DNA of 64,000 bases from Panorpa germanica (GCA_963678705.1 OY783203.1:38502347-38566346), one strand, 5' to 3'. Positions 1 to 12,229 are shown, counted from the first letter of the stretch. Notes: generated by a model from the sequence alone, not told the origin. A program made the numbers and translations.

Positions 1-909
1 ACATTATTTTTAGCATATGAGTTGAAATTTTTTGGTTTTTAGTTTTGTCCGAGCTTAAGCTAAGCATTTCAGTGACCAAATTTTCCCGAAATTGTCTTAT
101 TCCTATGTTGCTTTTATTATTGATTTTATATATTGTATAAGCATTTACTACTGATATCCCAAGAACATATTCTATTGCTAACTTCCGGTACCATTTTATT
201 CCTTTTCTTAGAGTAGTTGTATCTTGTTTGGATGCGTCGCGTCAGACATATAAGACTGACACGGCTTGTCGAGAAAACAAGTTTTAATATAGGGCCATGT
301 CAGTCATATATGTGTGACATAAAAATAAGTGTTTTTCCGGGAATTTTGGCAAAAAAATTTTTTTTCTGTGATACATTAAGTTTCCTTGATACATTTTAAA
401 CTAAATTATCTAATAAAGTTACCATGGCCCACGAGGAAATTTTTCTAAAATTACCGTGGCGATTAACGTGTTAATTTAAAAAATTACTAATTGCATAACT
501 TACATAATATAAAATAAAATATATAATACATAATACATATATATTTCATAGATTAAATTGCGATTAAGTTGCGATACTTTAGATATCCGTTTCGTTTATT
601 ATTGAGCCATTTACTGCGAGAAAGTGTAACACATATTTTATGTAATATTTTGTAATATAAACTTTTAGGTAACGTAATGATACATCCTCTGTTTAATTTG
701 CCCTCTTTTTATAAAGTTTTTTTTAGCTTCCGGTACACTGCAGTTATTTTTGAGTTTTATTGTATTATATGATATATAACATTATGAATAATTAAAGCAT
801 GCCGCTAAACACAAAACGTCGATATTACCTTACATCCATGTAATATTTTATATAAGCGAGAGTTACTAATATTTCAAGTATGTATGTTATGTAATAGATA
901 GACTTTTTA
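1..909. other. AT-rich stretch, no gene seen
   Basis: Low-complexity AT-rich DNA with short chance reading frames only (the longest about 60 codons). I see no splice-flanked coding segment, repeat match within the window, or RNA gene here. Confidence 0.6.
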
Positions 910-1194
910 TCTATATAAGTAAAAATTGAATGCTATACATTGGTAAACAAATCACTTGCAATTTTTTTTTAAATGTTTGTAATAGTCAGAATGAGGTTTT
1001 AAAGGAAAGAAAAATTTGCCCGAAAAATTTGAAAATTCTGGAATAATTGAAAGAGCTTTTTTCGTTTCACAGCTGATTGTCAAATTGTGAATCAAGCTAA
1101 TAGTAACGCAAAATTAATTCAAATGTTTATTTTCAGTTGAATTGTGAAAAATTATTTAAATTTGGACAGGACAACATCTGTTCTGATCAGTTAG
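910..1194 (+). mobile_element. Helitron-like non-autonomous element, older copy
   Basis: This segment aligns by eye with 16958-17270. Both begin TCTRTATAARTAAAAATT after an A, share a central block (AAATGTTTGTAATAGTC-like) and end in a TTGGACAGGA-containing tail. This copy ends TTAG followed by T, against CTAG followed by T in the better-preserved copy. The A|TC...CTAG|T termini without terminal inverted repeats or target duplication fit Helitrons. There is no coding capacity. The short reading frame starting at 1137 lies across the element's end and is not believed. Confidence 0.55.
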
Positions 1195-1195
1195 T

Positions 1196-2013
1196 GTTAA
1201 ATAAACCTTTAATACATGCAACTGTGTTAAGCGGATGTGTATTCATAATAACAATTTCGGTTTTTCTGAACAAAATCAAATTTTTCGCATTTTTTGCATA
1301 TAGATTTCAAATTAATAAAAAAGATAACATTGATAAACATTACTCATGCTTTTATAAAAGTTAAATTTAATACAGAATTCCCGTTTCATTAAGGTAGAAC
1401 AAATACGAGTACAACAGTATATGTGTGCGTACATTTATAAAAGTAATATCGAAACGAAAATAACTTATAGAAACAAATTGCCAAATATCAATATGTTTTA
1501 TAATATTCATTATCAAAAGAAACTCAAATATTTCAAATATACAAATAAAACTTTTCAAACTTATTCAAAATGTATAGCAAAAAATATACGAGGATGTACT
1601 TGTATACATATACATCTACATATAAAAGTAAGAGTTACACGTTTCTGCCAAGGGAACGGATGGGAAATTTGATATTTTGTTTCGGAGCGGAAGTTTGCAC
1701 CTATGGGTATCTACCGCTAATACAGGGGTGTATTTAGTGAACTAAGTTGTTGATTTATAGAAGTCAATTCTTGAAAAATGTTGCCCTTTATTTACACTTG
1801 TTTTTAGAACTTGCGATACATTTACATTTTTAATTTGCCAATGTGTAATATTATCCTAAGTTTGCATTTAGTTGTGAATTCGTAGTAGATTTCCTGCGCT
1901 ATCTCTTAATGAACATTATCATATGGGTGAAATAAATTGATCTAGAGTTATAAAAACGAAAATTAATAATTTCTATTTGAATTAAGAATTAATAACTTTT
2001 ATAAAGAACTAAA
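1196..2013. other. no gene seen
   Basis: AT-rich, with short opposed reading frames at 1367-1672 that overlap each other on both strands and carry no domain signal. A slightly GC-richer patch at 1630-1735 is not recognisable. Confidence 0.5.
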
Positions 2014-2376
2014 GGGCCATCCATAAATTACGTCATACAAATTTCTTACTATTTCCTTATCATTCCTCTACTATTTTCCTTCCCTCTTGTCACACATTTC
2101 AATTAATAATTTTTTTGTATACTTTTTTAAGGATACTTTCTTAAATTTCTTTTTAACTTACTACACATTTCGATTAATATAACTTTTTAGGATAGTTTAT
2201 GATATAGCATTTTTTAAGGTTGCTTAAATTAATTATATATACCTACACTATTCTATCGGGTTTCTATATTTTATATTGCATGTGACGTCACAACGCTACT
2301 GAGTCTTATCCCCACTCCCCATTGTCAAAATTTGTTGACCCCTTCTCCCTACCTTGCGTCTGACGCAATTAAAAAT
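2014..2376. repeat. palindromic MITE, CCATCCATAAATTACGTCA family
   Basis: Starts GGGCCATCCATAAATTACGTCA and, after an AT-rich centre, carries C-rich blocks with TGTGACGTCA and GTCAAAATTTGTTGACC. It ends near TCTGACGCAATTA, a decayed reverse complement of the start. Related copies or halves are seen at 7356-7512, 22020-22380, 26705-26880, 31270-31367, 31702-31815 and 60795-61015. Fold-back organisation without coding capacity suggests a non-autonomous DNA transposon; the superfamily is not assigned. Confidence 0.6.
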
Positions 2377-3197
2377 AAAAAAAACCGCAATATACCTTAA
2401 ATTAATTATATTACAATTAATGCAAGATACAATCTAGAATAGTTCAGTACGCAATAAAAAACATCCCACTTCTGATCTAGTGAATTTATCATTACTTTAC
2501 ATAAACGGAATAATCTCAATTGTTATCAAATATGAAATTAGTCACAGTTCTATAAACCGTTTGTTATTTTAAAATTATAATTTATTTATTAAAAAAAAAA
2601 TGATTTTAAAATAAAATGTAACAGCGATAAGACATTCATCAATTCATTGGGTACAATTATCCCCTGTTCGAGTTTAATTATTAATTTTACAGGAAACAAT
2701 CAATTATGAACCCAGATGGTACCTATATGGATTTCGGTATATATCAAGTTTAATGTTCAAATTTATATTTATAGATAATAGGTATTCATTTGGGAAGGTA
2801 CGATAACACAGTGGGTCAGCAAATCGCTGAAATTTATTATTTAGTACAAGGGGTATTCATTTCAACAGCGTAAAAATTTTTATCAGCCTTTTTTACATTT
2901 TATTTATCACCGGCATGGTTTTAATAGTAATTCTATTACTGATTCTCAATTTTATCAGTTATTATGGTGTCGAAGATTCATACATAAAAATTAACACCTA
3001 CACCTAATAAATATATTAATTTTATTGAATTCAAGTCAGAAATTCAAAATAACACACGATTCTAAAATTTAAAATCTGTTTTATATTTAAGTGCGTTTTT
3101 AACAGTGCAGTCTTTTCTTTGTGTTGTGGCAACGGTATACAGCACATGTTGCCTTGTCTCCACAATAGCCTTGGGTCCAGTATATGGTATATAACGA
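2377..3197. other. no gene seen
   Basis: AT-rich, with no recognisable repeat or reading frame of note. Confidence 0.5.
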
Positions 3198-3412
3198 TTT
3201 ATTTATTTAATGTATTAACGTCAGTCTATTTCCGATGCTGAATCTTATCACCGACGATCTCTTACTATTGTTGGCAGTTTTTATGGTGTCGTAGCCTATT
3301 ATATGTGCACAACACCACTGCCTCATAATTTTATGATATTTGTGAGCTGAGCTCTCACATCATCTTTGGTCTGAGAATCGAACCCAAAGACACAGCTGTC
3401 TGATATCAAGCA
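3198..3412 (-). repeat. tRNA-derived SINE copy
   Basis: Minus-strand copy of the SINE family described at 8646-8937. Reading the plus strand it begins at the tail (ATTTATTTAA, AACGTCAGTCTATTTCCGATGC) and runs through GGTGTCGTAG and the B-box region (GAATCGAACCCAAAGACAC) towards the head, which is incomplete. Confidence 0.75.
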
Positions 3413-4409
3413 CATTTAGAAATTCTTTCTTAATATTCTATAAGAAAATTTAATAGTATTAAGATTTTCTTTAAGAAATATTGAAGATGTTAATCGAATT
3501 AGCTGAAACGAACACGCGGTTCAAACGTATTTCAGTGAATATTTTTATAAAAGTGAATACATACTCAGTTTCTTATATTGAAGGGTAAACTAAACATCCC
3601 CTATTTTATATTTATACTACAGTCGAAAAAATTCTATTGAATGTACTTCTTCACTTTGGATAGGGTGTTTCCCTAACCCTATTTTTTAAAATGTCATATT
3701 ACAAAAATTCATATACGTGAATATGTGTGTAACTTTCTATAAAAATAAAATGTAAAACCTAGATAAAATATTAAAAAATATATAAATCATTCTATATTGA
3801 ACAATAGCTGAGAATATTTTATAGTTAAAATGTTACTATTATTATTTAAATAAATTTAACATAAAAAAACGTGTAGTAAATAATAAAATGTTAAAAATAA
3901 AATTGTAAACTTACGTTTGTTAAATTACTGGAATATTTTAGGTTATTTTCAATATTACTATTTTTGTTTTCTAGTAGCACGTTAATATTTATTTACAATG
4001 TTACTATTTGAAACGAACACACACCTTCTACTTGCCACAACCAAAATCAGAATGCAAAAATATCAAGACAATGTTGTTGTTTTGCTCTGCTCTGGCACAG
4101 TACACCGGACACCGTACACCGACACCAGTGGACCCTTGCGAGTGTTCAAAGAACTTGGGGTTTGTTTATTTATAAAGTTGACGACTTGTAACAGAGACAT
4201 CTTAGGATTATATTAAATCAAGTCAACCTCAAAAACAAATTAAACTTATAAAGAAGAAGTAATGTTATTTTACGACATAGATCATAACATAGATCTAATA
4301 ATTATGAAGGATCACACGAATATTATTAAAAATGAACCTTAGCTGTATTCACAAAGTATGAACCATATGACAAATATTATTATTTTATCATTTAAACAAC
4401 AGGATTGTA
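3413..4409. other. no gene seen
   Basis: AT-rich DNA. A short tandem of ACACCG-like units at about 4100-4125 makes a locally GC-richer patch. The 72-codon frame at 3998-4216 has no recognisable domain and is probably chance. Confidence 0.5.
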
Positions 4410-4417
4410 GCAGCAAC

Positions 4418-4820
4418 CAGGGGCGGCCTTAGCCATTGCGAGGCCCCGGGCGACAGAAATTTGAGAGGCCCCGGGATGGCAGATCTTTGTGAGGCAATTG
4501 TTCTTTGTATAATTAATGTAAATTGTAAGTAAGTATTTTTGATGATAATTGACGAGAAATAAAATTTTATATTGGAAGATTTATAAAAGTTAACAAGCAC
4601 AAAGACGACAAATATTAATAATGATAAACTAAGGCACATGAATGCCTTAAAAGACATACGCATTGATTCTAGTGGGATTTCTAAAGAGCGAGGCGCGAGA
4701 TTCAAATACATATATAGTAATGAATTTTTCTACTTGAACTGTTGCGCGAGAATACGAGGCCCATACAAGAGCGAGGCCCCGGGCGGTTGTTCTGCTTGCC
4801 ATCCCCTAAGGCCGCCTCTG
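4418..4820. mobile_element. hAT-type MITE with 8-bp target duplication
   Basis: The element starts CAGGGGCGGCCTTAG and ends CTAAGGCCGCCTCTG, imperfect inverted ends of the hAT type. It is flanked by a perfect 8-bp direct repeat GCAGCAAC at 4410-4417 and 4821-4828, the size expected of hAT transposases. The 403-bp interior has several GAGGCCC blocks (most as GAGGCCCCGGG) near both ends and an AT-rich middle, with no transposase. The overlapping ORFs at 4388-4711 and 4638-4955 run across its ends and are not genes. Confidence 0.85.
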
Positions 4821-4857
4821 GCAGCAACAGAGTCAAACGATATCATATTTCAAATGA

Positions 4858-5080
4858 ACGATGCATCGATGCTTGACGCTGGCAGCTGTCTTCGGGTTCA
4901 GATCGCCGGATCAGAGATATATTTTCTGGGTTTGGATGTTGTTAGGATAAATTGACTATGTACAAAAATAATAATAAACTTATTAGGCAGCGGTGTTTAC
5001 AGATATATGAGACCACGACACCACAATAGGACTCAACATCGGAAATAGTTCGACGTTAAATAAATTAAATAAATAAAAGA
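4858..5080 (+). repeat. tRNA-derived SINE copy
   Basis: Plus-strand SINE copy. It has the GATGCTTGACGCTGGCAGC head and a B-box-like TTCGGGTTCAGATC, followed by TTATTAGGCAGCGGTGTTTAC, then ACGACACCAC. The conserved block between the ACGACACC motif and the CATCGGAAATAG motif is deleted. It ends GACGTTAAATAAATTAAATAAATAAA-like (TAAA)n. Confidence 0.8.
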
Positions 5081-5100
5081 ATATAACTTCAATATATAAA

Positions 5101-5270
5101 TTGTAGCTGGGACAGCGCTCTTATAGCTCGATTCCTGAGCTAATAATTGGGTAATTTCGTTTAATTGATGATATGCACAATATATGAGGCTTCGAATATA
5201 GAAAGAGGTCGTCCGTGATGGGAGTAGTTTTAGAATTACGCAGACAATAAATTAAATACATAAATAATAA
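5101..5270 (+). repeat. degenerate SINE copy
   Basis: Weak plus-strand match to the same SINE: ATATATGAGGC, AGGTCGTCCGTGATGGGAG and an AATAAATTAAATACATAAATAA tail are recognisable. The head is poorly preserved. Confidence 0.5.
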
Positions 5271-5759
5271 TAATATCTGTAACAATTCCTATACAAATGC
5301 TTTTTTATAATCAAAACATTTAATCTATAGAAGTTAAAGTATCAGACAGACCCATTAGGCCAATAACATGGCCTATGGTATATTTATCTTGCTACTCAAT
5401 ATAAATATAATATTACATAAATCTATTTTAATATTTTATGGTAGTAAATAGTACTTAGCAAATGACAATGACAACCCTTATTACTGACTAAGTTAGTTAC
5501 CAAGTTAATGATGCAAATAGTGAAAACTATTATTGTTTGCTTTAGTAAAAACGTCATTATTTCGTCAGTCTGATACGGCATCAATATATAATTACGGTAT
5601 AATTAAACCGGATTTATGTCTGAGTATGCGAATATAACTAACCTATATCAATAACATTAGGTACAAAATTTCCATACAAGTCTGAGAAAAACATTTTTTG
5701 TGGCCATTATGTGAGACTAAAATTTGTCATTTGAACTTTGGACACCAGAAAAAGATATT
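5271..5759. other. no gene seen
   Basis: AT-rich DNA without recognisable features. Confidence 0.45.
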
Positions 5760-6035
5760 TATTTACAACTCGGGCAAATCTGAGTCCGAATAACATGTGC
5801 CATTACTATGCATGAACGATATTTTTTTCCATTAAAAAGCAATGCTGCATCAACACACGAAATGTTTTTGAAAATTACAAAAAGTGACGCTATCACTAAA
5901 ACTACTGTAACTCGTAAACTAAGATTCATAGTATTCAATTTTTTTGACACATCGTTTGAAGGTTGGTACTATGTAAGAATCATATGGATTTATCAATAGT
6001 GACGCTATTTATATGTCATATGATACACTTCTCTT
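5760..6035 (-). pseudogene. mariner transposase 5' fragment (decayed)
   Basis: Aligns over most of its length with 47590-47815, which lies beside the BEL element. On the minus strand the block near 5870-5805 reads FRVLMQHCFLMEKN followed by IVHA, the pattern at the start of mariner-family transposases. Upstream on that strand (to about 6035) is matching non-coding sequence ending with an AGCGTCACTATT block. The rest of the transposase is absent and frames are broken. This explains the opposed 63-codon frames at 5759-5999, which are shadows. Confidence 0.65.
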
Positions 6036-6061
6036 AATATGTATATTAACCAATTGACCAA

Positions 6062-6245
6062 GACAGCACAATATCTCAGAGCATTGATGGTTAATCTCAG
6101 ACAGTTGTGGTTTCGGGTTCGATCTCCGGACGCTATATTTTCAGGAATTGTTTGTTCATAAATCAAATTTGATTGTGTCCTTACATAATCATACATTTAT
6201 TAGGCCGTAGTGTAACCCACTATGTCTTGACACTATAAAAATACA
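6062..6245 (+). repeat. SINE copy
   Basis: Plus-strand copy with AGAGCATTGATGG head, TTTCGGGTTCGATCTCCGG B-box region, ATATTTTCAGGAATTGTTTG, then TTATTAGGCCGTAGTGTAACCC and GACACTATAAAAA. The 3' tail is replaced. Confidence 0.7.
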
Positions 6246-6375
6246 TTAAATCACTATCAGAAATATGCGTACATTAAATAAACTAAATAGATAATGTTAC
6301 AGAAACTTTGAAAAGATTAGAAAGAAAAATTGAGTGTTAGATAATATACTACCAATCAATCAACACTAATATACC

Positions 6376-6492
6376 GAACCAGCGCTATATTTTTTTGGAT
6401 TTAGTTGTTTTCAAATTGATATTAATCATGTGCACTTATTAGGTGCCGTCACATATATGAGGATACAACACCATAAAAACTGCCAACGTTAT
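6376..6492 (+). repeat. 5'-truncated SINE copy
   Basis: Begins at the end of the head (ACCGAACCAGCGCTATATTT) and keeps TTGGATTTAGTTG, ACTTATTAGGTGCCG, ATATATGAGG and ACACCATAAAAACTGCCAAC. Confidence 0.65.
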
Positions 6493-7355
6493 ATAAACGG
6501 TATTCAATGTTGCCAGGTGGTCACTCATCATACGTTATATAAGTACATACGTTCAATACGTTTAACTTCAGTGTTTCAATAGAGACAAGTAAGTACTCAT
6601 AACATGGTTTTGATCGTTGAACCTGTATTTGATTTTTTTTAAATTGCTTGGCTTGCTAGGCATACTGATCTATTGTGTGTAATTAAGTTTTCAACTTTAT
6701 TTCAATCAACTATTGCAAATTGGTTATCACTTGGTTTATACTTTAATCGGAAATAACAACTTGAACAATGAATATATTCGTATTTTTTACAACATTTAAC
6801 TATTATACTTTTATCTTTAATTCTGCTCTATTTAAATATCAATAATATGCTATGCGAATATAATCTATAAAACGTTGCACTTGTAACTTGCAGCGATCTT
6901 TGAAATTGAATAAACCGAATATTAATATAGTTATGGCCTGATTACTTTTACAATATGTTTAAGTGCTAATTCATTTATGATAAAGCGTTTTAATTTACAT
7001 GGGTGTGTACTTTTACTTCATTATTTCTTTATATAGAATAGAGTAAAGAAAATCAAACTTAATACGTCATTGATAAGTGTACGTTGATAAGACAAGGTGT
7101 CAATATTTTAATAATTAAACAATGTTATGCAAAACGTAGCCAAAAAAAAATCTTTGACCTAGATTAACTATTAAACTAATAATTTTTGTGTTTGACTGAT
7201 TTTAGATGAACTAGTAAAATATTATAATGTCACCGCAAAGCACGACTGTAGGACGGGGTTCAACTACTGGTCTACAATAAATATGCACTTTTTTTTAAAT
7301 TTTTGTCAAATAAAGTTAAAACAAAAAATAACTTTGTATTTGAAAAAAGAAATTG
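6493..7355. other. no gene seen
   Basis: AT-rich DNA. I see nothing that I can assign. Confidence 0.45.
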
Positions 7356-7512
7356 GAGGTTATCCATTAATTACGTCAGACGCAAAGGGAGAAGAATGCT
7401 TAAAGTGTAACAAGAAGTGTAAAGTGAGAAAAATGAGGAGTAAAATATTTCGTAACTCACATCTAATCTAAAATTCGACTTAAAAAAACAAGACCAATAA
7501 ACAAAATAAGAC
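7356..7512. repeat. half copy of the palindromic MITE
   Basis: GAGGTTATCCATTAATTACGTCAGACGCAAAGGG start-type end, followed by AACTCACATCTAATCTAAAATTCGACTT, which matches the copy at 22020-22380 (CACATCTAATCTAAAATTC). The second terminus is not visible. Confidence 0.5.
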
Positions 7513-8139
7513 GAATTACTTGTGACAATGACCACTTATTAAATTATTATTTCTAGCGTTCTTAATACATATTTATATATAAATTTAATCGAAAATAAGA
7601 CCGACTGGATTTCACACAATTGCTGCTAATGTACGAGTATGTTATAGCAAATATTATGTTATTTATAATATATTATTTATTTTATTTGTTATTTATGTTA
7701 TGTTATATAGTAAATATAGCATAAAAAAAGAATTAATTTTTGATGTTTATTCGCCATCGAGGACATATTCCTACAATTAACAATAGGTGATACTATTAAA
7801 AGTGTACCCAAAAATTATTCCACTGTATACTTTTATATTTATTAAATATTTTTACTGTTACACAAAAATGGCGTAATTTTTAATTTCTTTTTAATGTTCT
7901 ATTTTGTTTTTAATAACGTCCAGAAACAGTAATTTGAAAAACTCATCATTTAGTTTACACTACTTCTAAAAACAACAAAACTAATCAACATCATGTAATA
8001 TATACAACCAGGATAAATGATAGATGTAATTATATCTTTATGAACCAAATTTTAAAAAACGTTTACACTATTATCGACAGAGAAATATTTTACATTATCA
8101 TTCAAAATTTGAACTTGTACACAATTAAAAAAAAAGTGT
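7513..8139. other. no gene seen
   Basis: AT-rich, with a TTATGTTATTTATAATATA-type simple stretch around 7650-7725. Confidence 0.45.
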
Positions 8140-8215
8140 TTATAGTTCAAATTACGAGAGTTCGGCGGCGACTCATTCTTAAAACAAGTTGTGGGGTATA
8201 AACTGACGATATAAC
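8140..8215 (+). repeat. short dispersed repeat C
   Basis: TATAGTTCAAATTACGAGAG followed by TTCGGCGGCGACTCAT. The same sequence, diverged, is at 57368-57430 (plus) and 27960-28025 (minus). The family is not identified. Confidence 0.55.
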
Positions 8216-8645
8216 TAAAAAGCTGACTCACTTATTTTTCTATAATGTATATAGAAACGAATAGGATAAAATTCATTACCGTATTATAGATTTATACCGC
8301 TCTATCGTGATTTGGACTATACTAGCATATACGAGTATATATATTTGAAACATTTTGAAATTTGAGCAACTGCATATTACTTAATTTTTAATTTTTACTT
8401 TCACCTAATATTTTAATAGGAAACTTGTGCAAAGTTGGTCATTTTATTAGGGCAGCCCCCTTAAGGCTTTGGGGAACCGTCTAATCGTTATTCTGTGAAA
8501 CGTGAGTCATATTTTCAGAATAAGGTAAACGAATTCAAAGTGGACAAAAATTGTTTTATAACACGAAAAACAATATAAATTTCTTAGAATATTAGTCAGT
8601 ATATTTGTAAATGAATAATATTTTTTAAATCACACCATGAATAAG
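8216..8645. other. no gene seen
   Basis: AT-rich. A GC-richer patch at 8440-8500 is not recognisable. Confidence 0.4.
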
Positions 8646-8937
8646 TGACACAGTGGGCGAGAGCATTGAAGCTTGACTTTAAACTGCTGTGCCCTCGGGA
8701 TCAATTCCCGAACCAGAGATATATTTTTGGGATTTGGTTGTTACCAAAATAAATTGTTGATGTACGAGTATATACATAAATAAATACACAGATAAATGGA
8801 TCAGAATATACATAATCGTAAACTGCGTAAATATGAGGCCACGGCACCATAAATACTGACAACATAGTAGGAAGTCGTCGGTGATCGTACTTAGCATCGT
8901 AAATAGACCGATGTTAAATAAATTAAATAAACAAATT
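8646..8937 (+). repeat. tRNA-derived SINE, reference copy
   Basis: The most complete copy of the commonest repeat in the window, about 290 bp. The head resembles a tRNA gene with pol III boxes (A-box region ACACAGTGGGCGAGAGC, B-box region CGGGATCAATTCCCG). A middle follows with ATATTTTTGGGATTTGGTTG and TATGAGGCCACGGCACCAT. The 3' part is AAGTCGTCGGTGATCG then CATCGTAAATAGACCGATG, ending in a (TAAA)n-like tail. About 26 copies or fragments occur here on both strands, with many truncations. It carries no protein and would depend on a LINE for movement. The 72-codon minus-strand frame inside it is not a gene. Confidence 0.85.
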
Positions 8938-9209
8938 ACAAAAAAGGCGACAAGTGTTATAATATATGATTCGTAATTGGTAAATACATTATAAAATTAT
9001 ATTTTTGTAATGACTGATCACTAAGCGGAACTGCAGACTGATAATACAGTGTGGCAAGAGATTGAAACATGCTGTAATCAATTTAAAAGGACGCTATGTG
9101 TTAAAGAGGGAACAACAACTACAACTAAATATAACATAATATTTATATTACAATAGGTTTGTTCTTCTTGTTTCTTTGTTACTAAATATGATCCAATTTA
9201 TTAATATAT

Positions 9210-9415
9210 TTTATCTACTGTTTGCCTATTTCCGATACGATTTCTAAAACCGGTGAACAAGGTCTCGTGTATACCACAGTAGTGACTAATAACTTTATGA
9301 TTATATATAGCAAATAATCAATTATACGAAATCAAACGCAGAAATATACCACCGGTCCTAAAATCGAATTCGACGTCAACGTCAAAATACTTCACAATCA
9401 CTATGCCGTGTCAAT
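9210..9415 (-). repeat. degenerate SINE copy
   Basis: Minus-strand copy recognisable from GCCTATTTCCGATACG near the tail, ACCACAGTAGTGACTAATAA, and TCCTAAAATCGAATTCGACGTCAA in the B-box area, ending at CACTATGCCGTGTC. Strongly diverged. Confidence 0.5.
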
Positions 9416-10871
9416 GTTTATATAACTATTGACATTAACTTTTTTTTAATATAAGCAGCGTTTTCTATTTTTTATTTTATTTTCCCTTTCTTTATATTGT
9501 CAGAGTGCAACACTGTAATAGTTTCGACCTCTATTTTACAGTTTTACACTTTTTGTCAATTAAGAGCAAAACGTATTGTTATCATAGCGTAGAATTTTGA
9601 TGCAGCTATGTGCCAACACTTGCCTGCGGTTTCAATTTAACAGATTTTAAACCAGTCACGTTGTTGCTGAGCCGGATTAGTGACATTGATAGCAGACCAC
9701 ATATTATAGCACTAATATCTAATAAACTTTCATGCATTCAATTTCAAATTTAAAAAAAAGGAAAATTTCGCAGGTTTTATTATTATTTTAATTTTGTGAA
9801 AATCTAGAAAACGACATTCTCGGTATTGCAAAACTTCAGCTTCGTTGTTTTTCTCAAAAACACTTAGGTAATATTCCGTAAAAATAATTTGATATCATAC
9901 CATTTATGTAAAACTAAAGTGCTCAATTGCACATATTTTTATTTACAAATGGCACAATTACCCAGGCACAAAATGATACTTGGAATTAGCTTGTGGCAAG
10001 CTAGCCATACTACAATACAATTCTATACCTACGTAATGCTGCTTTATTTTAAAGAAAAAAGGATACCAGATGTTATATAAAAATGAAATATGGTTCGCTT
10101 CTACATTATTGTTTCTATCACTATTTTAAATCAAAATTCAAAAATATTTCAAATGATATTAAAACAGGAATATTTAACAAAATAAGTTGAGGCAAAATGA
10201 AAAAGAAAAATAAATTTCAAAATGTAAATTTTTCGTTAAATAAACTATGTTATAAAATTTATGTAAAAAAATGTATAAAAACCTAATCCTCAGGGATAAA
10301 GTATTGTGTGTGGAGTGGGAAAGAAGGCACCAAGGGGGCATCGTTGAAACACTCCTGTAGTCATTGCTTCCGATAACGGATCCACGATATTGAAAACCTA
10401 ATGCTCAAATCAAGTTAGTGTTCATGTGATTTGAATTGCAGATGTGAAATTGTGAAACAGTTCCAAAAGGGTTAAATCAGGCGCCCAACGATGAAGAACG
10501 TCGGTCATTGAAATCAGTTACCAGTTACAATGGAAGCGCGCGGTTTATTCACTTAACACGAAATAAGAATGCTTTTACTGATTTATTTTGATATGAAAAC
10601 CAGTATTTTTATAGTATTATAAAATACGCAGCTTGTTTCAGTTGGGCAAACTCAAAATTAGAATATATATAGTATATATGTATATAACTCGTTAGATTTA
10701 AAAGGTGATAGCACGTCCCTTCATTTAAAATATTATTTTGTTAAAAAATATATAATAATACTAAATGTAGTATATCATTTAAAAAAATATATAAATGACT
10801 TTTTTTAATTAGTGTTAATTACCAACAACTGAATACAATACATATATAAACATCTTAATGACTATGAAGAA
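9416..10871. other. no gene seen
   Basis: AT-rich DNA. The patch at 10300-10530 is GC-richer but has stops in all frames. A 63-codon frame at 9889-10080 has no domain signal. Confidence 0.45.
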
Positions 10872-11210
10872 ATGGTCAAAGAATTTTTTTCCAATTTCTT
10901 CAAGATCTACTCTGTCTACAATTCTGAACAAACTAAAAACACTGAGTCACTTCTAATAAAAACTAATGCTGGTCCTAAAAAGAACAAAGACAAAGACAAA
11001 ATCACCCCTGTAGTAAGTAGCATTAAGAAGCGAAGGACAGAGGATGTGAAAGAACTGTCAGAACTAGTTACAACACAAATTAACAGTGTAACTAACTACA
11101 GTGCAGCAGTAGCATTTCATCATTCTAATTATTCCAGTAATATACTTTGTGTCATAGTTATAGTCCTCATGCTTCTGTTTATACACATTCCCAGAAAATG
11201 GGTTACTTGA
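10872..11210 (+). other. 112-codon reading frame, unassigned
   Basis: A plus-strand reading frame from ATG to TGA that I do not recognise. The product would have a lysine-rich middle (residues 35-60), a hydrophobic segment at about residues 90-105 (ILCVIVIVLMLLFI) and a short basic tail, like a tail-anchored membrane protein. Reading extends a few codons upstream of the ATG without a stop. There is no convincing splice acceptor or promoter next to it and no second copy in the window. It could be a real small gene, a terminal exon or chance. Confidence 0.2.
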
Positions 11211-11398
11211 GCCATGTGAGATCCTCTGCCAGAGATTCTAACATAAATAAACTAACAAATAAACAGAAGATATTTTGAACTTTTTTTTCTAAAAGTTTAA
11301 CCCGCATAAATATTTAGGATACAGAACAGATTCCAAAGTAGTAGTTTACATATTAAAAAAAAAACACAAAAAAAGCTATTAGGGATCAAAAATAAAAT

Positions 11399-11680
11399 AT
11401 GGGTAAAGAACCCATTGACTCGGAGTCGTCGAATCGTAGTCTTGCAAAGGCCATTGAAACATTACAAAGTGCAGCTGTCAAATATCAGATGTATACAAGC
11501 CGGACTGTTAAAAGAATCATACGGTTCAGACAATTCCCAACAGATGGCATCATTGATCACGGTGTACTGTCACGAATGTCATTTACAAAGAACAAAGTAA
11601 AATCACTTAATATTCAAACACAACGGTTTAACGTTTTAACGTCCGACAGACAGTACATTGAAACACAATTTAACTTGTAG
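11399..11680 (+). other. 93-codon reading frame, unassigned
   Basis: Plus-strand frame from ATG to TAG, with a second frame overlapping it. The composition is less AT-biased than the flanks and the product would be polar and basic, but I recognise no domain. The sequence just downstream repeats ACACAATTTAAACTTGTA-like motifs (about 11660 and 11760), which suggests repeat DNA rather than a gene. Confidence 0.15.
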
Positions 11681-12229
11681 CATAATAATTGAAATTAATT
11701 CACGTTTACGTTAACGTTAAATGTAAACATTCAGAAACTTTGAAACTCGCAGATTGAACACAATTTAAACTTGTAAACAATTCTTGCAACTGACAGTAAA
11801 AGTGAATAGAGTTCGCGAATGTACTTGTAATATCTCGATGTCTTGGAATTAGTCTTCATAAAATATTAGATCTAATTGTACCAAATAATAATAGTGACTC
11901 AGCTATGACTCAGAAAATTTAACTGAACATTTAAAACAAAGACTAAGGATTTTATTCTTTTGAATTTTTTATTTAACGACAAAAAATAATATTTTTATTA
12001 TAAAAATTCAGAAAATTACTTTCTAAAATTACGTCATACCTGAAATTTGCCAGAGTTACGGTTGAGGAATAGCCTTGTTCTCAGTTTTGCATAAACATTG
12101 CACTCATTAAATGAAAGGAAATCCACAAGTCGATAAATCCACTCACATAGTATTTTATAAAAACACATGGACACAGCACAAATACACTAAATCACATTCA
12201 ACATTCACGTTACTTTTCTGTTATGAACT

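Noticed and set aside
217-399. Short plus-strand reading frame of 60 codons
   Set aside because: No domain, no start context and AT-driven composition; typical chance frame.
8646-8720. tRNA gene
   Set aside because: The A- and B-box-like sequence belongs to the SINE head, which is repeated about 26 times and does not fold into a clean cloverleaf by eye.
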